From NCBI RefSeq assembly GCF_018860915.1, contig NZ_JAHKQD010000037.1:56294-120293 (forward strand): a DNA stretch of 64,000 nt, read 5' to 3'. Of this stretch, positions 29,737 through 38,961 are shown piece by piece. The notes under the pieces are model-generated. The model ran no database searches, was not told where the DNA came from, and worked only from the letters and a program-made list of their open reading frames with translations. Numbering within the stretch: the first letter of the stretch is position 1; each line of letters begins with the position of its first letter. Source of the DNA: Colwellia sp. C2M11. Lineage in GTDB: Bacteria; Pseudomonadota; Gammaproteobacteria; Enterobacterales; Alteromonadaceae. The position numbers and the translations under genes are program-made.

Positions 29737-30501
29737 ATGAACAACTCTATTGCCTTAAAAAGCATTTTGAATAAAGAAACTCAACGCTTTATGCGTATTT
29801 GGGTACAAACTTTAGTACCACCAGCAATCACCATTAGCCTTTATTTTATTATTTTTGGTTCGCTTATAGGATCTCGTATAGGTGATATGGGCGGCGTTGA
29901 TTATATGTCATTTATTGTACCAGGCTTGATTATGATGAGTGTCATTACAAACTCATATTCGAATGTAGCATCATCTTTTTTTAGTGCTAAATGGCAGCGT
30001 AATGTTGAAGAAATGTTAGTCGCTCCTGTACCTAATTGGGTTATTGTTGCTGGATATGTTGGCGGCGGCATGGCTCGTGGCATTTTGGTTGGCTTAATTG
30101 TTACCTTAGTATCATTATTATTTGTTGATATACAAATTCACAATGTGTGGGTAATTGTTGCAACGGTTACGCTAACATCGGCAACCTTTGCTTTAGGCGG
30201 CTTAATTAATGCTATTTTTGCTAGAACGTTTGATGATATTTCGATTATTCCAACTTTTATTTTAACGCCGTTGACATATCTTGGCGGTGTGTTTTATTCC
30301 ATTAGTTTACTGCCTGAATTTTGGCAAGGTGTTTCTCAAGTTAACCCCATTGTTTATATGGTAAATGCTTTTAGATATGGATTTTTAGGTGTTACTGATG
30401 TGAGCATAGGTACCGCTTTTATGGTCATCGGTTTTTTTATCGTTACTTTATTTGCTATTGCAATGACGTTAATTAATAAAGGTATAGGCTTAAGAAGTTA
30501 A
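29737..30501 (+). CDS. yadH: ABC-2 type transporter permease, YadH-like
   Basis: Six-helix inner-membrane permease of 254 residues, partner of the ATPase encoded just upstream. ABC-2 features are VDYMSFIVPGLIMMSVITNS, ARTFDDISIIPTFILTPLTY and the conserved LGGVFYSISLLPEFWQ loop. AGAGG in the end of the upstream gene acts as ribosome site, and the gap is one base. Confidence 0.9.
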   Translation: MNNSIALKSILNKETQRFMRIWVQTLVPPAITISLYFIIFGSLIGSRIGDMGGVDYMSFIVPGLIMMSVITNSYSNVASSFFSAKWQRNVEEMLVAPVPNWVIVAGYVGGGMARGILVGLIVTLVSLLFVDIQIHNVWVIVATVTLTSATFALGGLINAIFARTFDDISIIPTFILTPLTYLGGVFYSISLLPEFWQGVSQVNPIVYMVNAFRYGFLGVTDVSIGTAFMVIGFFIVTLFAIAMTLINKGIGLRS

Positions 30502-30518
30502 AGAGCATAGTTATTATT

Positions 30519-31235
30519 ATGAAAGAAAATACAAAAATAGATGAGCTTGCTGGTGACTCTAAAGCGATTACCACTAATCAAAGTGGTATACATGAAAAGC
30601 TTGATGAAGTGGTGCAAAGGCATTTGACTCATCCTTTTCAAAAACCGTATCAAGTTCATACTCAAAAAGCCTTTGATGATATTAATGAACGAGTTAAAGC
30701 TTATATTGAAGGTAATCCTGATGGCAAAGTGATTCTTGATTCTTGTTGTGGTGTTGGACAAAGTACGCGTCTACTTGCATCATTAAATCCTGATGCATTA
30801 GTGATTGGCGTCGATAAGTCATCGAGTCGTATAGAGCGTAATGTTAAGGGGTTTGATGCTATAAATGGCTATCAAGCAGAGAACTTTCAGTTGGTAAGAG
30901 CTGATTTAAATGATTTCTATCGTTTGGTGAAAGTGGCTAATTGGCCTATCAGTAAACATTATATTTTGTATCCTAATCCTTGGCCAAAATCAAAGCATTT
31001 GCAACGCCGTTGGCATGGTAGTGCGGTATTTCCAACCTTGATTAGCCTTGGTAAAGAAATTATTTTACGTAGTAATTGGCGATTATATTTAGAAGAGTTC
31101 CAACAAGCAGCTAATCATGTGGACTTAATTGGAGATATTTCTGCTTTGGAAATAGATGAGCAACCATTGACTCCATTTGAAGCTAAATATCAAGCAAGTG
31201 GTCAAATTTGCTGGCAATTATCTTTTACTCGTTAA
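30519..31235 (+). CDS. TrmB-like SAM-dependent methyltransferase
   Basis: 238 residues. A Rossmann methyltransferase core has ILDSCCGVGQSTRLLASLNP at the SAM loop and GVDKSSSRIERN after it. The segment YPNPWPKSKHLQRRWHGSAVF matches the tRNA (guanine-N7) methyltransferase TrmB signature. The SAM loop (CCGVGQS) and a long basic/His N-terminus differ from housekeeping TrmB, so this is probably a paralogue; its target is uncertain. It follows yadH by 17 bases and may be in the same transcript. Confidence 0.75.
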   Translation: MKENTKIDELAGDSKAITTNQSGIHEKLDEVVQRHLTHPFQKPYQVHTQKAFDDINERVKAYIEGNPDGKVILDSCCGVGQSTRLLASLNPDALVIGVDKSSSRIERNVKGFDAINGYQAENFQLVRADLNDFYRLVKVANWPISKHYILYPNPWPKSKHLQRRWHGSAVFPTLISLGKEIILRSNWRLYLEEFQQAANHVDLIGDISALEIDEQPLTPFEAKYQASGQICWQLSFTR

Positions 31236-31590
31236 GTATTAAAATAACTATTTTATGGCTTTTTTCACTATTATTTTATGTAGTAGATAATCATAATATC
31301 CATAATTCTTTTTAAATCAATCACTTATTTTTATGGCATAACAATTGATTGCTCTTATGAATATAAAGGCATTTTAAGGAAGTGATGATGAAAGCGATGA
31401 AAAATAAAATCTTAATGATAATAACGATGTTAGTTATGTTGGTACAGGTTGGATTAATTTATGTGAGTACATTAATTAGTTAACTGGTAATCGCTACTGC
31501 TGCTTTGCATTATTCAGAAAAAAGAAGACATTTAGCCATTTTTTTATTAAAGTTCACCACTTAAATATCTATACTTTTGAATGAACTCGT
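31236..31590. other. Intergenic region before panP
   Basis: 355 bp, AT-rich. The middle holds a short ORF with a good ribosome site (31385-31483, listed separately). The rest shows no recognisable RNA gene. A panP promoter is expected in 31490-31590, but I cannot point to a clear one. Confidence 0.6.
31385..31483 (+). CDS. Candidate small membrane protein, 32 aa
   Basis: A 33-codon ORF preceded by AAGGA at ideal distance (4 bases to the first ATG, 7 to the second ATG at 31388). It starts with a basic stretch (MMKAMKNK), followed by one hydrophobic helix (ILMIITMLVMLVQVGLIYV) and ends STLIS, the pattern of a single-pass membrane microprotein. I do not recognise it. It lies alone between the TrmB-like gene and panP on the same strand. 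Evidence is limited to ribosome site plus topology. Confidence 0.5.
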   Translation: MMKAMKNKILMIITMLVMLVQVGLIYVSTLIS

Positions 31591-33231
31591 ATGACTACGA
31601 CGCCCAAGCGTACCGCCCAAGCTACACCAGCAGCCTTACATCGGATTTTTACCCTTGCGGAGAAACCCGATTCTACTTTAGGGCGCATTGAGCAAGAAAT
31701 ATCTCAAAACCTGCTCGGCTTTTTGAATAACCATATAGTGGCGAGTAAAAATGCGTTAACGGATATTGAGCAAGATTTTGTCTGCCCGCTTATTCCTGAG
31801 CAGCCAGAGTTCGTTTCTGATCATATGCACCACTTATTAGATAAGTTAGTGTCACAATCAGTTCATACTGCTAGTCCGACTTTTATCGGTCATATGACTT
31901 CAGCTTTACCTTCTTTTATTTTACCTTTATCTAAGTTGATGGTGGGTCTTAATCAGAACTTAGTAAAAGTAGAAACATCTAAAGCCTTCACGCCGTTAGA
32001 GCGACAAGTCGTCGGTATGATGCACAATTTAGTGTACAAAGAAAGTGAAAGCTTTTATCAAGCTTGGATGCATAGCGCAGAACATTCGCTAGGCGCTTTT
32101 TGCTCTGGTGGTACTGTTGCTAATATTACAGCACTCTGGGTCGCTCGTAATAAGTTACTTAAGGCTGAGGGTAGTTTTAAAGGAATTACTCGTTCAGGCT
32201 TATTTGCAGGCCTACAACATTATGGCTATCAAGGTTTAGTTATTCTTGTCTCAGAACGTGGTCATTATTCTTTGAAAAAGTCGGCCGATATACTCGGTAT
32301 TGGGCAAGATAGCGTTATTGCCATTGAAACTGATGAAAATAATAAAATAAATTGTCAAAAACTAGCAGAAAAATGCGAAGAACTACAGAAGCTGAATATT
32401 AAAGTACTAGCCATCGTTGGTATTGCGGGCACAACTGAAACTGGTAATGTAGATCCTTTAAATGAAATGGCTGCAATTGCTAAACAACACGGATGCTATT
32501 TTCATGTGGATGCCGCGTGGGGTGGCGCAACCTTATTATCGAATAAACATCGACATATCCTTGCTGGTATTGAACATGCTGATTCAGTTACGATTGATGC
32601 GCATAAGCAAATGTATGTACCTATGGGAGTAGGGATGGTGTTATTTAAAGATCCTTCATCTGTTGAAGAAATCGAACATCATGCGGAGTATATTTTACGA
32701 AAAGGTTCAAAAGATTTAGGTAGTCACACCTTAGAAGGCTCTCGGGCAGGAATGGCGATGCTTGTTTATTCAAGCTTACATATTATTAGTCGACCAGGCT
32801 ATGAAATGTTGATCAATCAGGCCATTGAAAAAGCAGAATATTTTGCTGAGATTATTCATCAGCATGATGACTTCGAATTGATTACAAAACCAGAATTATG
32901 TTTATTAACTTATCGTTATGTACCTAAATCAGTACAGCTTTTGCTATCTCAAGTTGATGAAACTAAGCAGAAAGAAATTAATGTTATTTTAGGTGAGCTG
33001 ACACAGTTTATTCAAAAACGTCAACGTGAAGATGGTCACTCCTTTGTGTCGAGAACGCGTATTCAAGTCGCTCGTTATGGCGGCGAAAAAGTGATTGTTT
33101 TCCGTGTTGTCCTAGCTAACCCATTAACAAGAAAAAGCAATTTACGTGATATTCTTGCAGAGCAATGCAAATTGGCGCAAGAAAGTGAAATATTATTACC
33201 TAAATTATTTGATTTAGTAAAAGACAACTAA
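31591..33231 (+). CDS. panP: PLP-dependent aspartate 1-decarboxylase PanP
   Basis: Group II PLP decarboxylase that makes beta-alanine from aspartate for pantothenate synthesis, replacing the pyruvoyl enzyme PanD. The PLP lysine is Lys339 in TIDAHKQMYVPMGVG, with VDAAWGGATLL upstream and the early substrate region HTASPTFIGHMTSALPS. The 546 residues and overall sequence fit the PanP family of Vibrio and Alteromonadales rather than glutamate decarboxylase. It is convergent with panC-panB, whose product condenses beta-alanine with pantoate, and this context supports the assignment. Confidence 0.9.
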   Translation: MTTTPKRTAQATPAALHRIFTLAEKPDSTLGRIEQEISQNLLGFLNNHIVASKNALTDIEQDFVCPLIPEQPEFVSDHMHHLLDKLVSQSVHTASPTFIGHMTSALPSFILPLSKLMVGLNQNLVKVETSKAFTPLERQVVGMMHNLVYKESESFYQAWMHSAEHSLGAFCSGGTVANITALWVARNKLLKAEGSFKGITRSGLFAGLQHYGYQGLVILVSERGHYSLKKSADILGIGQDSVIAIETDENNKINCQKLAEKCEELQKLNIKVLAIVGIAGTTETGNVDPLNEMAAIAKQHGCYFHVDAAWGGATLLSNKHRHILAGIEHADSVTIDAHKQMYVPMGVGMVLFKDPSSVEEIEHHAEYILRKGSKDLGSHTLEGSRAGMAMLVYSSLHIISRPGYEMLINQAIEKAEYFAEIIHQHDDFELITKPELCLLTYRYVPKSVQLLLSQVDETKQKEINVILGELTQFIQKRQREDGHSFVSRTRIQVARYGGEKVIVFRVVLANPLTRKSNLRDILAEQCKLAQESEILLPKLFDLVKDN

Positions 33232-33295
33232 TCTCTGGCTTGATATTGATGAGCTGATATCGGTTGTCTTGTTACTGTAAATGATTGTAGTTTTT

Positions 33296-34153
33296 TTATG
33301 ATAGTTTAACCGGTAAATTATCAATTAGTCTTGCTTTACCTAAATAGGCCGCAGCTAAAATAACAATATTTTTATCGTTTGGTGAGGCTGGTGCTAATGT
33401 TTGTGCATGACATAAATTAATATAGTCAGTTTTTAAGCCAGCTTTATCAAGTTTTTCACTTGCTTGCATTAGCAATACGGCATAGTCTCTAGCTTGATGT
33501 CCGGCTTGTAATGCTTCGCTTAACCATAATAAGGTTTTGTATAATACCGGTGCTATTATGAGCTCTTCTGGTGTTAGGTAACCATTGCGTGAACTCATTG
33601 CTAGACCAGACTTCTCACGAATTATTTCCACAGGAATAATGTCAACTGGCATAGATAAATCTTCAACCATTGTTTGAATCACTTGCAGTTGTTGATAATC
33701 TTTAGAGCCAAAACAGGCAACATCAGGTTGGACTAAATTAAACAGCTTACAAACAACGGTGGCTACGCCACGGAAATGTCCTGGACGGCTGGCACCACAA
33801 TATAAATCTGAGATATTAGGGACTTCTACATAGCTATTTTCACCAAAACCTTTAGGATAAATAACATCAGCTGTAGGTGTGAACAATAAGTCAGTGTTTA
33901 CTTTGAGTAAGCTTTCTTTATCTTGTGCCAAAGTTCTAGGATAATTATCAATATCCTCACTTAAACCAAACTGCATAGGATTAACAAAAATACTAACAAT
34001 GACTTTGTCAGCATGTTTATGAGCGGCTTTTACTAAAGCTAGGTGGCCGTCATGCAAATTCCCCATTGTTGGTACAAATGCTATCGTTAAACCTTGCATG
34101 CGCCACGCTTTGACTTGTTCTCTTAAATCTTTAATATTTTCAACAGTGTTCAT
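33296..34153 (-). CDS. panC: Pantothenate synthetase
   Basis: ATP-dependent ligation of D-pantoate and beta-alanine. It has the nucleotidyl-transferase motif [15 protein letters not shown] (HIGH-like, HDGH), FVNPMQFG, and the KMSKS-like MSSRNGYL. The 285 residues are normal. It lies downstream of panB by about 90 bp, a gap that contains a hairpin (34186-34214), so it may be partly uncoupled from panB. Confidence 0.97.
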   Translation of the reverse strand: MNTVENIKDLREQVKAWRMQGLTIAFVPTMGNLHDGHLALVKAAHKHADKVIVSIFVNPMQFGLSEDIDNYPRTLAQDKESLLKVNTDLLFTPTADVIYPKGFGENSYVEVPNISDLYCGASRPGHFRGVATVVCKLFNLVQPDVACFGSKDYQQLQVIQTMVEDLSMPVDIIPVEIIREKSGLAMSSRNGYLTPEELIIAPVLYKTLLWLSEALQAGHQARDYAVLLMQASEKLDKAGLKTDYINLCHAQTLAPASPNDKNIVILAAAYLGKARLIDNLPVKLS

Positions 34154-34185
34154 GGTATTCTCTTAAATATCAGTATGGAAATTTT

Positions 34186-34214
34186 GAATTACGCCAACAT
34201 TTGGATTGTAATTC
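34186..34214. other. Hairpin between panB and panC
   Basis: GAATTAC pairs with GTAATTC, enclosing CCAA and TTGG around a 3-base loop. No T-run follows on the minus strand, so it looks like a processing or stability element rather than a full terminator. Confidence 0.45.
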
Positions 34215-34245
34215 TTTCGCTTTGATACCTGTCTATATCGACTAG

Positions 34246-35040
34246 TTATTTAAAAATATGTTCTTCACCTGGAAAATTTCCATTAGATACTTCGCTGATA
34301 TAAAGCTCAATCGCTTTTTTAATATCGCCAGTTTCTTTGATGAAATTTCGAGAGAATTTAGGCATATAACTACAAGAAATACCTAAAGCATCATGCATAA
34401 CTAATATTTGTCCATCGGTATCTTTACCTGCTCCAATACCAATAGTGGGAATTGATACAGCTGCAGAAATGGCTTTGCCAAGTGGGGCAGGGATGCATTC
34501 TAGTACTAATAATTGTGCACCCGCGGCTTCAAGCGCCAAAGCGTCTTCAATCATTATCTTTGCGTGTTCATCACTACGACCTTGTACTTTAAAGCCACCA
34601 AAAACATTGACAGATTGTGGTGTTAAGCCTAAATGAGCACAAACAGGAATACCACGTTCAACTAAAGCTTTTATAGTGCTGGCTAACCAAGTGCCACCTT
34701 CCATTTTTACCATACTAGCGCCAGCTTGCATTAACTTTGTTGCATTGGTTAATGCTTGCTCTGTGGTGGCGTAGGTCATAAAAGGCATATCACCAATAAT
34801 AAGTGTATTTTCTGCACCTCGTTTAACACATTCAGTATGGTAAACCATGTGGTCAATAGTGACAGGCAGAGTATCATCTCGTCCTTGAAGGACCATGCCC
34901 AATGAATCGCCAATTAAGATAGCGTGAATACCTGCTTGATCGAAAAGCTGAGCAAAACTTGCATCATAAGCGGTGATAGTTGAAATTTTTTCGCCTTGTT
35001 GTTTCATTTTTAACAAGGTAGATGTGGTTATTTTAGCCAT
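34246..35040 (-). CDS. panB: 3-methyl-2-oxobutanoate hydroxymethyltransferase
   Basis: Transfers a hydroxymethyl group from methylene-tetrahydrofolate to ketoisovalerate, giving ketopantoate. A TIM-barrel with [18 protein letters not shown] in form [28 protein letters not shown] (metal-binding Asp) and [17 protein letters not shown]. The 264 residues are typical. It lies between folK upstream and panC downstream on the same strand. Confidence 0.97.
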   Translation of the reverse strand: MAKITTSTLLKMKQQGEKISTITAYDASFAQLFDQAGIHAILIGDSLGMVLQGRDDTLPVTIDHMVYHTECVKRGAENTLIIGDMPFMTYATTEQALTNATKLMQAGASMVKMEGGTWLASTIKALVERGIPVCAHLGLTPQSVNVFGGFKVQGRSDEHAKIMIEDALALEAAGAQLLVLECIPAPLGKAISAAVSIPTIGIGAGKDTDGQILVMHDALGISCSYMPKFSRNFIKETGDIKKAIELYISEVSNGNFPGEEHIFK

Positions 35041-35149
35041 ATAGTTCTCAATTCATCTGTTGAGTTAATTGGTTTGGGTTGTTAGTTAAGCTGAGCCTTG
35101 ACTCAATCGCGCTACTTTCGCACAAATATTTTTCAACTGCAATGATCCG

Positions 35150-35650
35150 CTAGTATTCGCTTAGTTTTATCATTGAATTGACAGAAATGTTTTGACTTAG
35201 AGAAGATATGTTTTGGCCATTAGGTAATTGTAATAAAGGGGAAATTTCAGCTAATGGTATTAAAACAAATTCACGTTCGGTCATACCATAGTGAGGTATG
35301 ACTAAGCGTTCAGAATTGATAACTTGATTGCCAAATAACAGGATGTCTAGATCTAAAATGCGGGCACCCCAACGGTTTTCTTTACGTACTCTGCCAAATT
35401 CATTTTCAATAGCTTGTAAAGCGTCTAATAATTCAATAGGCGATAGTGACGTTTCAAGGCTTAAAACAGCATTAATATAGTTATCTTGATCTTGAGGGCC
35501 CATCGGTTTACTAAGGTATAAAGAAGAAACCGAAAGAATACTGCTTTGTGTTATTTTTCTAATTGCTTTAATTGCATTTTTAACTTGTTCTATTGGCTCA
35601 GATAAATTACTACCTAAGCCAATATAAGCAATAGTTGATGTCGTTGTCAT
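35150..35650 (-). CDS. folK: HPPK: 2-amino-4-hydroxy-6-hydroxymethyldihydropteridine pyrophosphokinase
   Basis: Pyrophosphorylates 6-hydroxymethyl-dihydropterin in folate synthesis. It begins AYIGLGSNLSEPIEQV, and has the signature RWGARILDLDILLFG with the two metal-binding Asp, then IPHYGMTEREFVLIPL. 166 residues. It sits 8 bases after pcnB, the common pcnB-folK arrangement. Confidence 0.96.
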   Translation of the reverse strand: MTTTSTIAYIGLGSNLSEPIEQVKNAIKAIRKITQSSILSVSSLYLSKPMGPQDQDNYINAVLSLETSLSPIELLDALQAIENEFGRVRKENRWGARILDLDILLFGNQVINSERLVIPHYGMTEREFVLIPLAEISPLLQLPNGQNISSLSQNISVNSMIKLSEY

Positions 35651-35658
35651 GAGTATTA

Positions 35659-37092
35659 TTAGTCAACAGTAGCTTGGTTAGTCGGTTTACGTCGTTTTCT
35701 TGGCGTACGTCTTTTCGCTCCTGGTGAGCTTTTGATTCCTTTAACCATTTGTTCTTGAGCTTCATGACTAACATTTTGAAAGTCAGTCCACCATTTTGAT
35801 AACTCGGTTAGGTGCCCATTGTCTTTTTCAACTTCAGCACGTAACAAGAGAAAGTCGTATCCTGCTCTAAACTTAGGGTGTTCAAAAGTTTTGAATGCTT
35901 TTTTACCTTCTCGACGTTCTAATTTCTCTTGTAAAATCCAGATGTCTTTCATGACACTTTGAAAACGCTTAGGAATAGCGATGCTTTGCTGCTGCTCAGG
36001 CATTATTTCGCTTAAAGCAGCAAAAAATGCATCTTGAGGTGATAATTGGCGATTAGCATTTATCTGACGAATATAGTTCTGTAATGAATACCAAAGCATG
36101 GCTGCAAATAAAAATGCAGGTGTTACACGTTGATCATTATTAATACGGTTATCTGTATTTGTCATTGCTTGAATAATGAAGCGTTCTAGTTGCTCGCTAT
36201 TGCCTTCTGAGTGATTATCTAATGCTAGATTAACTGCAGGAAAGAAAAAACCAAATAATTGGTATTTACGTAATTGTTTATAGTTAGCAACGGCTTTGCC
36301 CGAAATAAACATTTTTAAAAACTCTTCAAACATTCTAGCAGCAGGAATATTTGCCATTAATGGTGCCAGCTCTGTAATTGGTTGCTGAGTTTCTTTAGCT
36401 ATTTTCATATCTAGCTTAGTGGCAAAACGGATAGCACGAAGCATGCGTACTGGATCTTCTCTGTAACGAGTTTCTGGATCGCCAATTAAACGGATAACTT
36501 TGTCTTCTACATCTTTTACACCATTCGCGAAATCTAAGACTTTAAAATCTTTAGATGAGTAATAAAGTGCGTTGATGGTGAAATCTCTACGTTCAGCATC
36601 TTCATCAATGGTGCCGTAAATATTGTCACGTAATAACATACCATCATCGTTTTGTTTCGAGGTTTTGGTACTGTCCTTTCCTTTTTGACCTTCACTGTCG
36701 TGGTGCCCTCGAAAGGTGGCGACCTCAATGATTTCTCGACCAAAAACAATATGCGCTAGTCGAAACCGGCGACCTATTAAACGACAGTTTCTAAATAAGC
36801 CTTTAATTTCGTCAGGCGTAGCATTGGTTGCAATATCAAAGTCTTTAGGTTTTTGACCCAATAAAATATCGCGAACACCACCACCAACAAGATAAGCATC
36901 AAAACCGCCTTTGTTTAGCCGATATAATACTTTAAGCGCATTTGGGCTAATTAATTGGCGAGATACTGGATGTTGATCACGTGTAAGTACAATGGGTTGT
37001 TCGAGTGTTGTGACGTGATTGTTAACGATAGCTTTTTTACTGGTATTTTTAGTAAAAACCTTTTTACATAAATTAATGACGCGTTTGATAAT
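35659..37092 (-). CDS. pcnB: Poly(A) polymerase I, probable AUU start
   Basis: Adds 3' poly(A) tails that mark RNA for decay. The nucleotidyltransferase head has LVGGGVRDILLGQKPKDFDI with the DFD metal site, then GRRFRLAHIVFGREIIEVATF. RNA-binding domains follow, and a basic C-terminus (GAKRRTPRKRRK). I place the start at an ATT codon (37092-37090): AAAAGG stands 6 bases upstream, and the residues from there (IIKRVINLCKKVF) line up with the N-terminus of E. coli PcnB, which is itself known to start at AUU. This gives 477 residues. The only upstream start candidate, an ATG at 37224, would add 44 unconserved residues. Confidence 0.92.
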   Translation of the reverse strand: MIKRVINLCKKVFTKNTSKKAIVNNHVTTLEQPIVLTRDQHPVSRQLISPNALKVLYRLNKGGFDAYLVGGGVRDILLGQKPKDFDIATNATPDEIKGLFRNCRLIGRRFRLAHIVFGREIIEVATFRGHHDSEGQKGKDSTKTSKQNDDGMLLRDNIYGTIDEDAERRDFTINALYYSSKDFKVLDFANGVKDVEDKVIRLIGDPETRYREDPVRMLRAIRFATKLDMKIAKETQQPITELAPLMANIPAARMFEEFLKMFISGKAVANYKQLRKYQLFGFFFPAVNLALDNHSEGNSEQLERFIIQAMTNTDNRINNDQRVTPAFLFAAMLWYSLQNYIRQINANRQLSPQDAFFAALSEIMPEQQQSIAIPKRFQSVMKDIWILQEKLERREGKKAFKTFEHPKFRAGYDFLLLRAEVEKDNGHLTELSKWWTDFQNVSHEAQEQMVKGIKSSPGAKRRTPRKRRKPTNQATVD

Positions 37093-37322
37093 CGCAAACC
37101 TTTTATTAAGAGTAGGAAGTATATGAAAAATTATCTTGTTAGATACATGTAATGATATAACAAACTTGTAACAAAGAGAATGAAAAAGCAGCTGTTTTTT
37201 ATTTACAACTGCTTTAACTATCATATCAATGCTACCTTAAGTGATAATATTAATGCCAAAGGCATAGGTAATAAGGTAGCACTTAGATATTTATTATCGC
37301 TATATCAATTACTACATTAATA

Positions 37323-37949
37323 TTATTTGGGTCTACTAATCTCAAAAGGATTATTAATCGTTGCGTATTCAGCACCACCAAGACGAGCTAATGGCTGAAC
37401 TTTATCGGCATGTACTTTGATTCGTTGCTTTTCATCAACATCAACGACGTTATCATTAATATAGACTTGCTTAACTTCAACAAAAATTAAGCTTTGTGGT
37501 ACATCACCTAACGGTTTTATTTCATATAACTCACAACCGTAAGCAATGTCGCATTGTGCAATTCTTGGTAGGGAAAAATTAGCAAACTCAGTAGTTTTTA
37601 TTCCTGCATCAGTAAGCTCCGATTCACCATGCGCTAATGTTTGTGCGGTTTGTGTAACTAAGCTAGCATGTTGTTCTGAAGCAATGTGAATCACGACTTT
37701 TTTATTTTTAATAATGTTAGTTAAAGTATCTTTATCATCGCCATTAGGTTTTTTACCTACTGATAACATTAAAATAGGAGGTGCACTAGATACTGCAGTA
37801 AAGTAAGAAAATGGCGCTAGATTAAATGAACCATTACCTGAATCAGTTAAGGCCCACGCAATCGGGCGAGGAATGATGGTTTGTGTCATTAAATGATAGC
37901 GTTGGTTTGCGCTGAAAGCTGAAAAGTCAAAATTCATATATGAGTCCAT
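37323..37949 (-). CDS. Flavin reductase family protein
   Basis: 208 residues with an FMN-binding split barrel: IIPRPIAWALTDSG, then FNLAPFSYFTAVSSAPPILMLSVG, the region that holds FMN phosphate in this family. Partners and substrate are unknown; such proteins supply reduced flavin or act alone as flavoproteins. The gene stands between gluQ and pcnB, which are usually adjacent in related genomes, so it is an insertion into that order. A second in-frame ATG four codons later (FDFSAFSANQRYH follows) is an alternative start. Confidence 0.85.
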   Translation of the reverse strand: MDSYMNFDFSAFSANQRYHLMTQTIIPRPIAWALTDSGNGSFNLAPFSYFTAVSSAPPILMLSVGKKPNGDDKDTLTNIIKNKKVVIHIASEQHASLVTQTAQTLAHGESELTDAGIKTTEFANFSLPRIAQCDIAYGCELYEIKPLGDVPQSLIFVEVKQVYINDNVVDVDEKQRIKVHADKVQPLARLGGAEYATINNPFEISRPK

Positions 37950-37988
37950 GTTTTTATTAAGGTAAATATTCGTTGTATCAGTTGATAA

Positions 37989-38951
37989 TTATTCGTCATT
38001 GTCGCTAAGGTCAATGTTTATTGCTTTGACCTTAGCTACTTTTTCTCTATTCCAGTGTTTAATTGCCCAATTGATAATGTTAGGGACTTGTTCATGAGTT
38101 AAATCCGGATCAGGAATTTGTCCTAAAAAATTTAGTGCAGCGATTAATGCTGGTTGAGGATTATTATTATCAATAGCTGTGGCTTTATTTTGCTTGCTAA
38201 GTTTAAAGCCTTGCTTAGTTATAGCCAGTGGTATATGCCCGTATTGAGGCGGTTTTTTATTAAGTGTGGCATACAAGGTTAGTTGCCTCGCTGTCGGCTC
38301 AAGTAAATCACAGCCTCGAATAACATGACTTATATTTTGGTAAATATCATCGTGAACAACTGCAAGTTGGTAAGCAAATAGATTATCTTTTCGGTGTATT
38401 ATGAAGTCTTCTTCAGCCAATCTTTTATCACAAGATATATTACCCTGAAAAATATCTTTAAATTGATACAAACCATATTGATTAATAAGGCGAGTAGCAC
38501 TATTTTCTTTTGCATTGTTTAGGGGACGACAATGTCCTTGATATATACCACCAAGCTTTTTAATTTCATTTCGTGTGCATTGACAATAATAACTTAGGTG
38601 TTGTTGCTGTAGTTCATTTAAAATATGCTTATATCGGTCAGTTTGTTGGCTTTGGTAGAGAATATCTTCATCCCAATGTAAGCCAAATGCTTCTAGCGTT
38701 TTTAAAATCGCGGTACTAGCGCCAACTTTTTCTCGGGGAGGATCGATGTCTTCTATTCGAACTAACCATTTACCTGGATTACCGTTTGAGTCAACGGATG
38801 CTTTAGCATCTAAAAAACTTGCTAATGCGGCGATCAATGAACCAAAGTGTAATAAGCCAGAAGGTGAAGGAGCAAAACGACCACGATAACTATCTTGCGA
38901 TAATAACGATGGTCGCTTTATATCTTGAGGGTTTTTCTGTAAAGCTTGCAA
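37989..38951 (-). CDS. gluQ: Glutamyl-Q tRNA(Asp) synthetase
   Basis: Truncated GluRS paralogue that attaches glutamate to queuosine in the wobble position of tRNA(Asp). It has the class I motif RFAPSPSGLLHFGSLIAAL, a zinc site YYCQCTRNEIKKLGG with YQGHCR, and the KMSKS-like FKLSKQNKA. No anticodon-binding domain, as expected at 320 residues. The start is a TTG at 38951. No ATG lies between it and the catalytic core, and no strong ribosome site is visible, so translation may depend on dksA, whose stop is 10 bases upstream. Confidence 0.93.
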   Translation of the reverse strand: MQALQKNPQDIKRPSLLSQDSYRGRFAPSPSGLLHFGSLIAALASFLDAKASVDSNGNPGKWLVRIEDIDPPREKVGASTAILKTLEAFGLHWDEDILYQSQQTDRYKHILNELQQQHLSYYCQCTRNEIKKLGGIYQGHCRPLNNAKENSATRLINQYGLYQFKDIFQGNISCDKRLAEEDFIIHRKDNLFAYQLAVVHDDIYQNISHVIRGCDLLEPTARQLTLYATLNKKPPQYGHIPLAITKQGFKLSKQNKATAIDNNNPQPALIAALNFLGQIPDPDLTHEQVPNIINWAIKHWNREKVAKVKAINIDLSDNDE

Positions 38952-38961
38952 AACGAATGGC

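Noticed and set aside
37093..37224. N-terminal extension of PcnB from ATG 37224
   Set aside because: 44 hydrophobic, unconserved residues, while the family N-terminus begins at the ATT codon with its own ribosome site.
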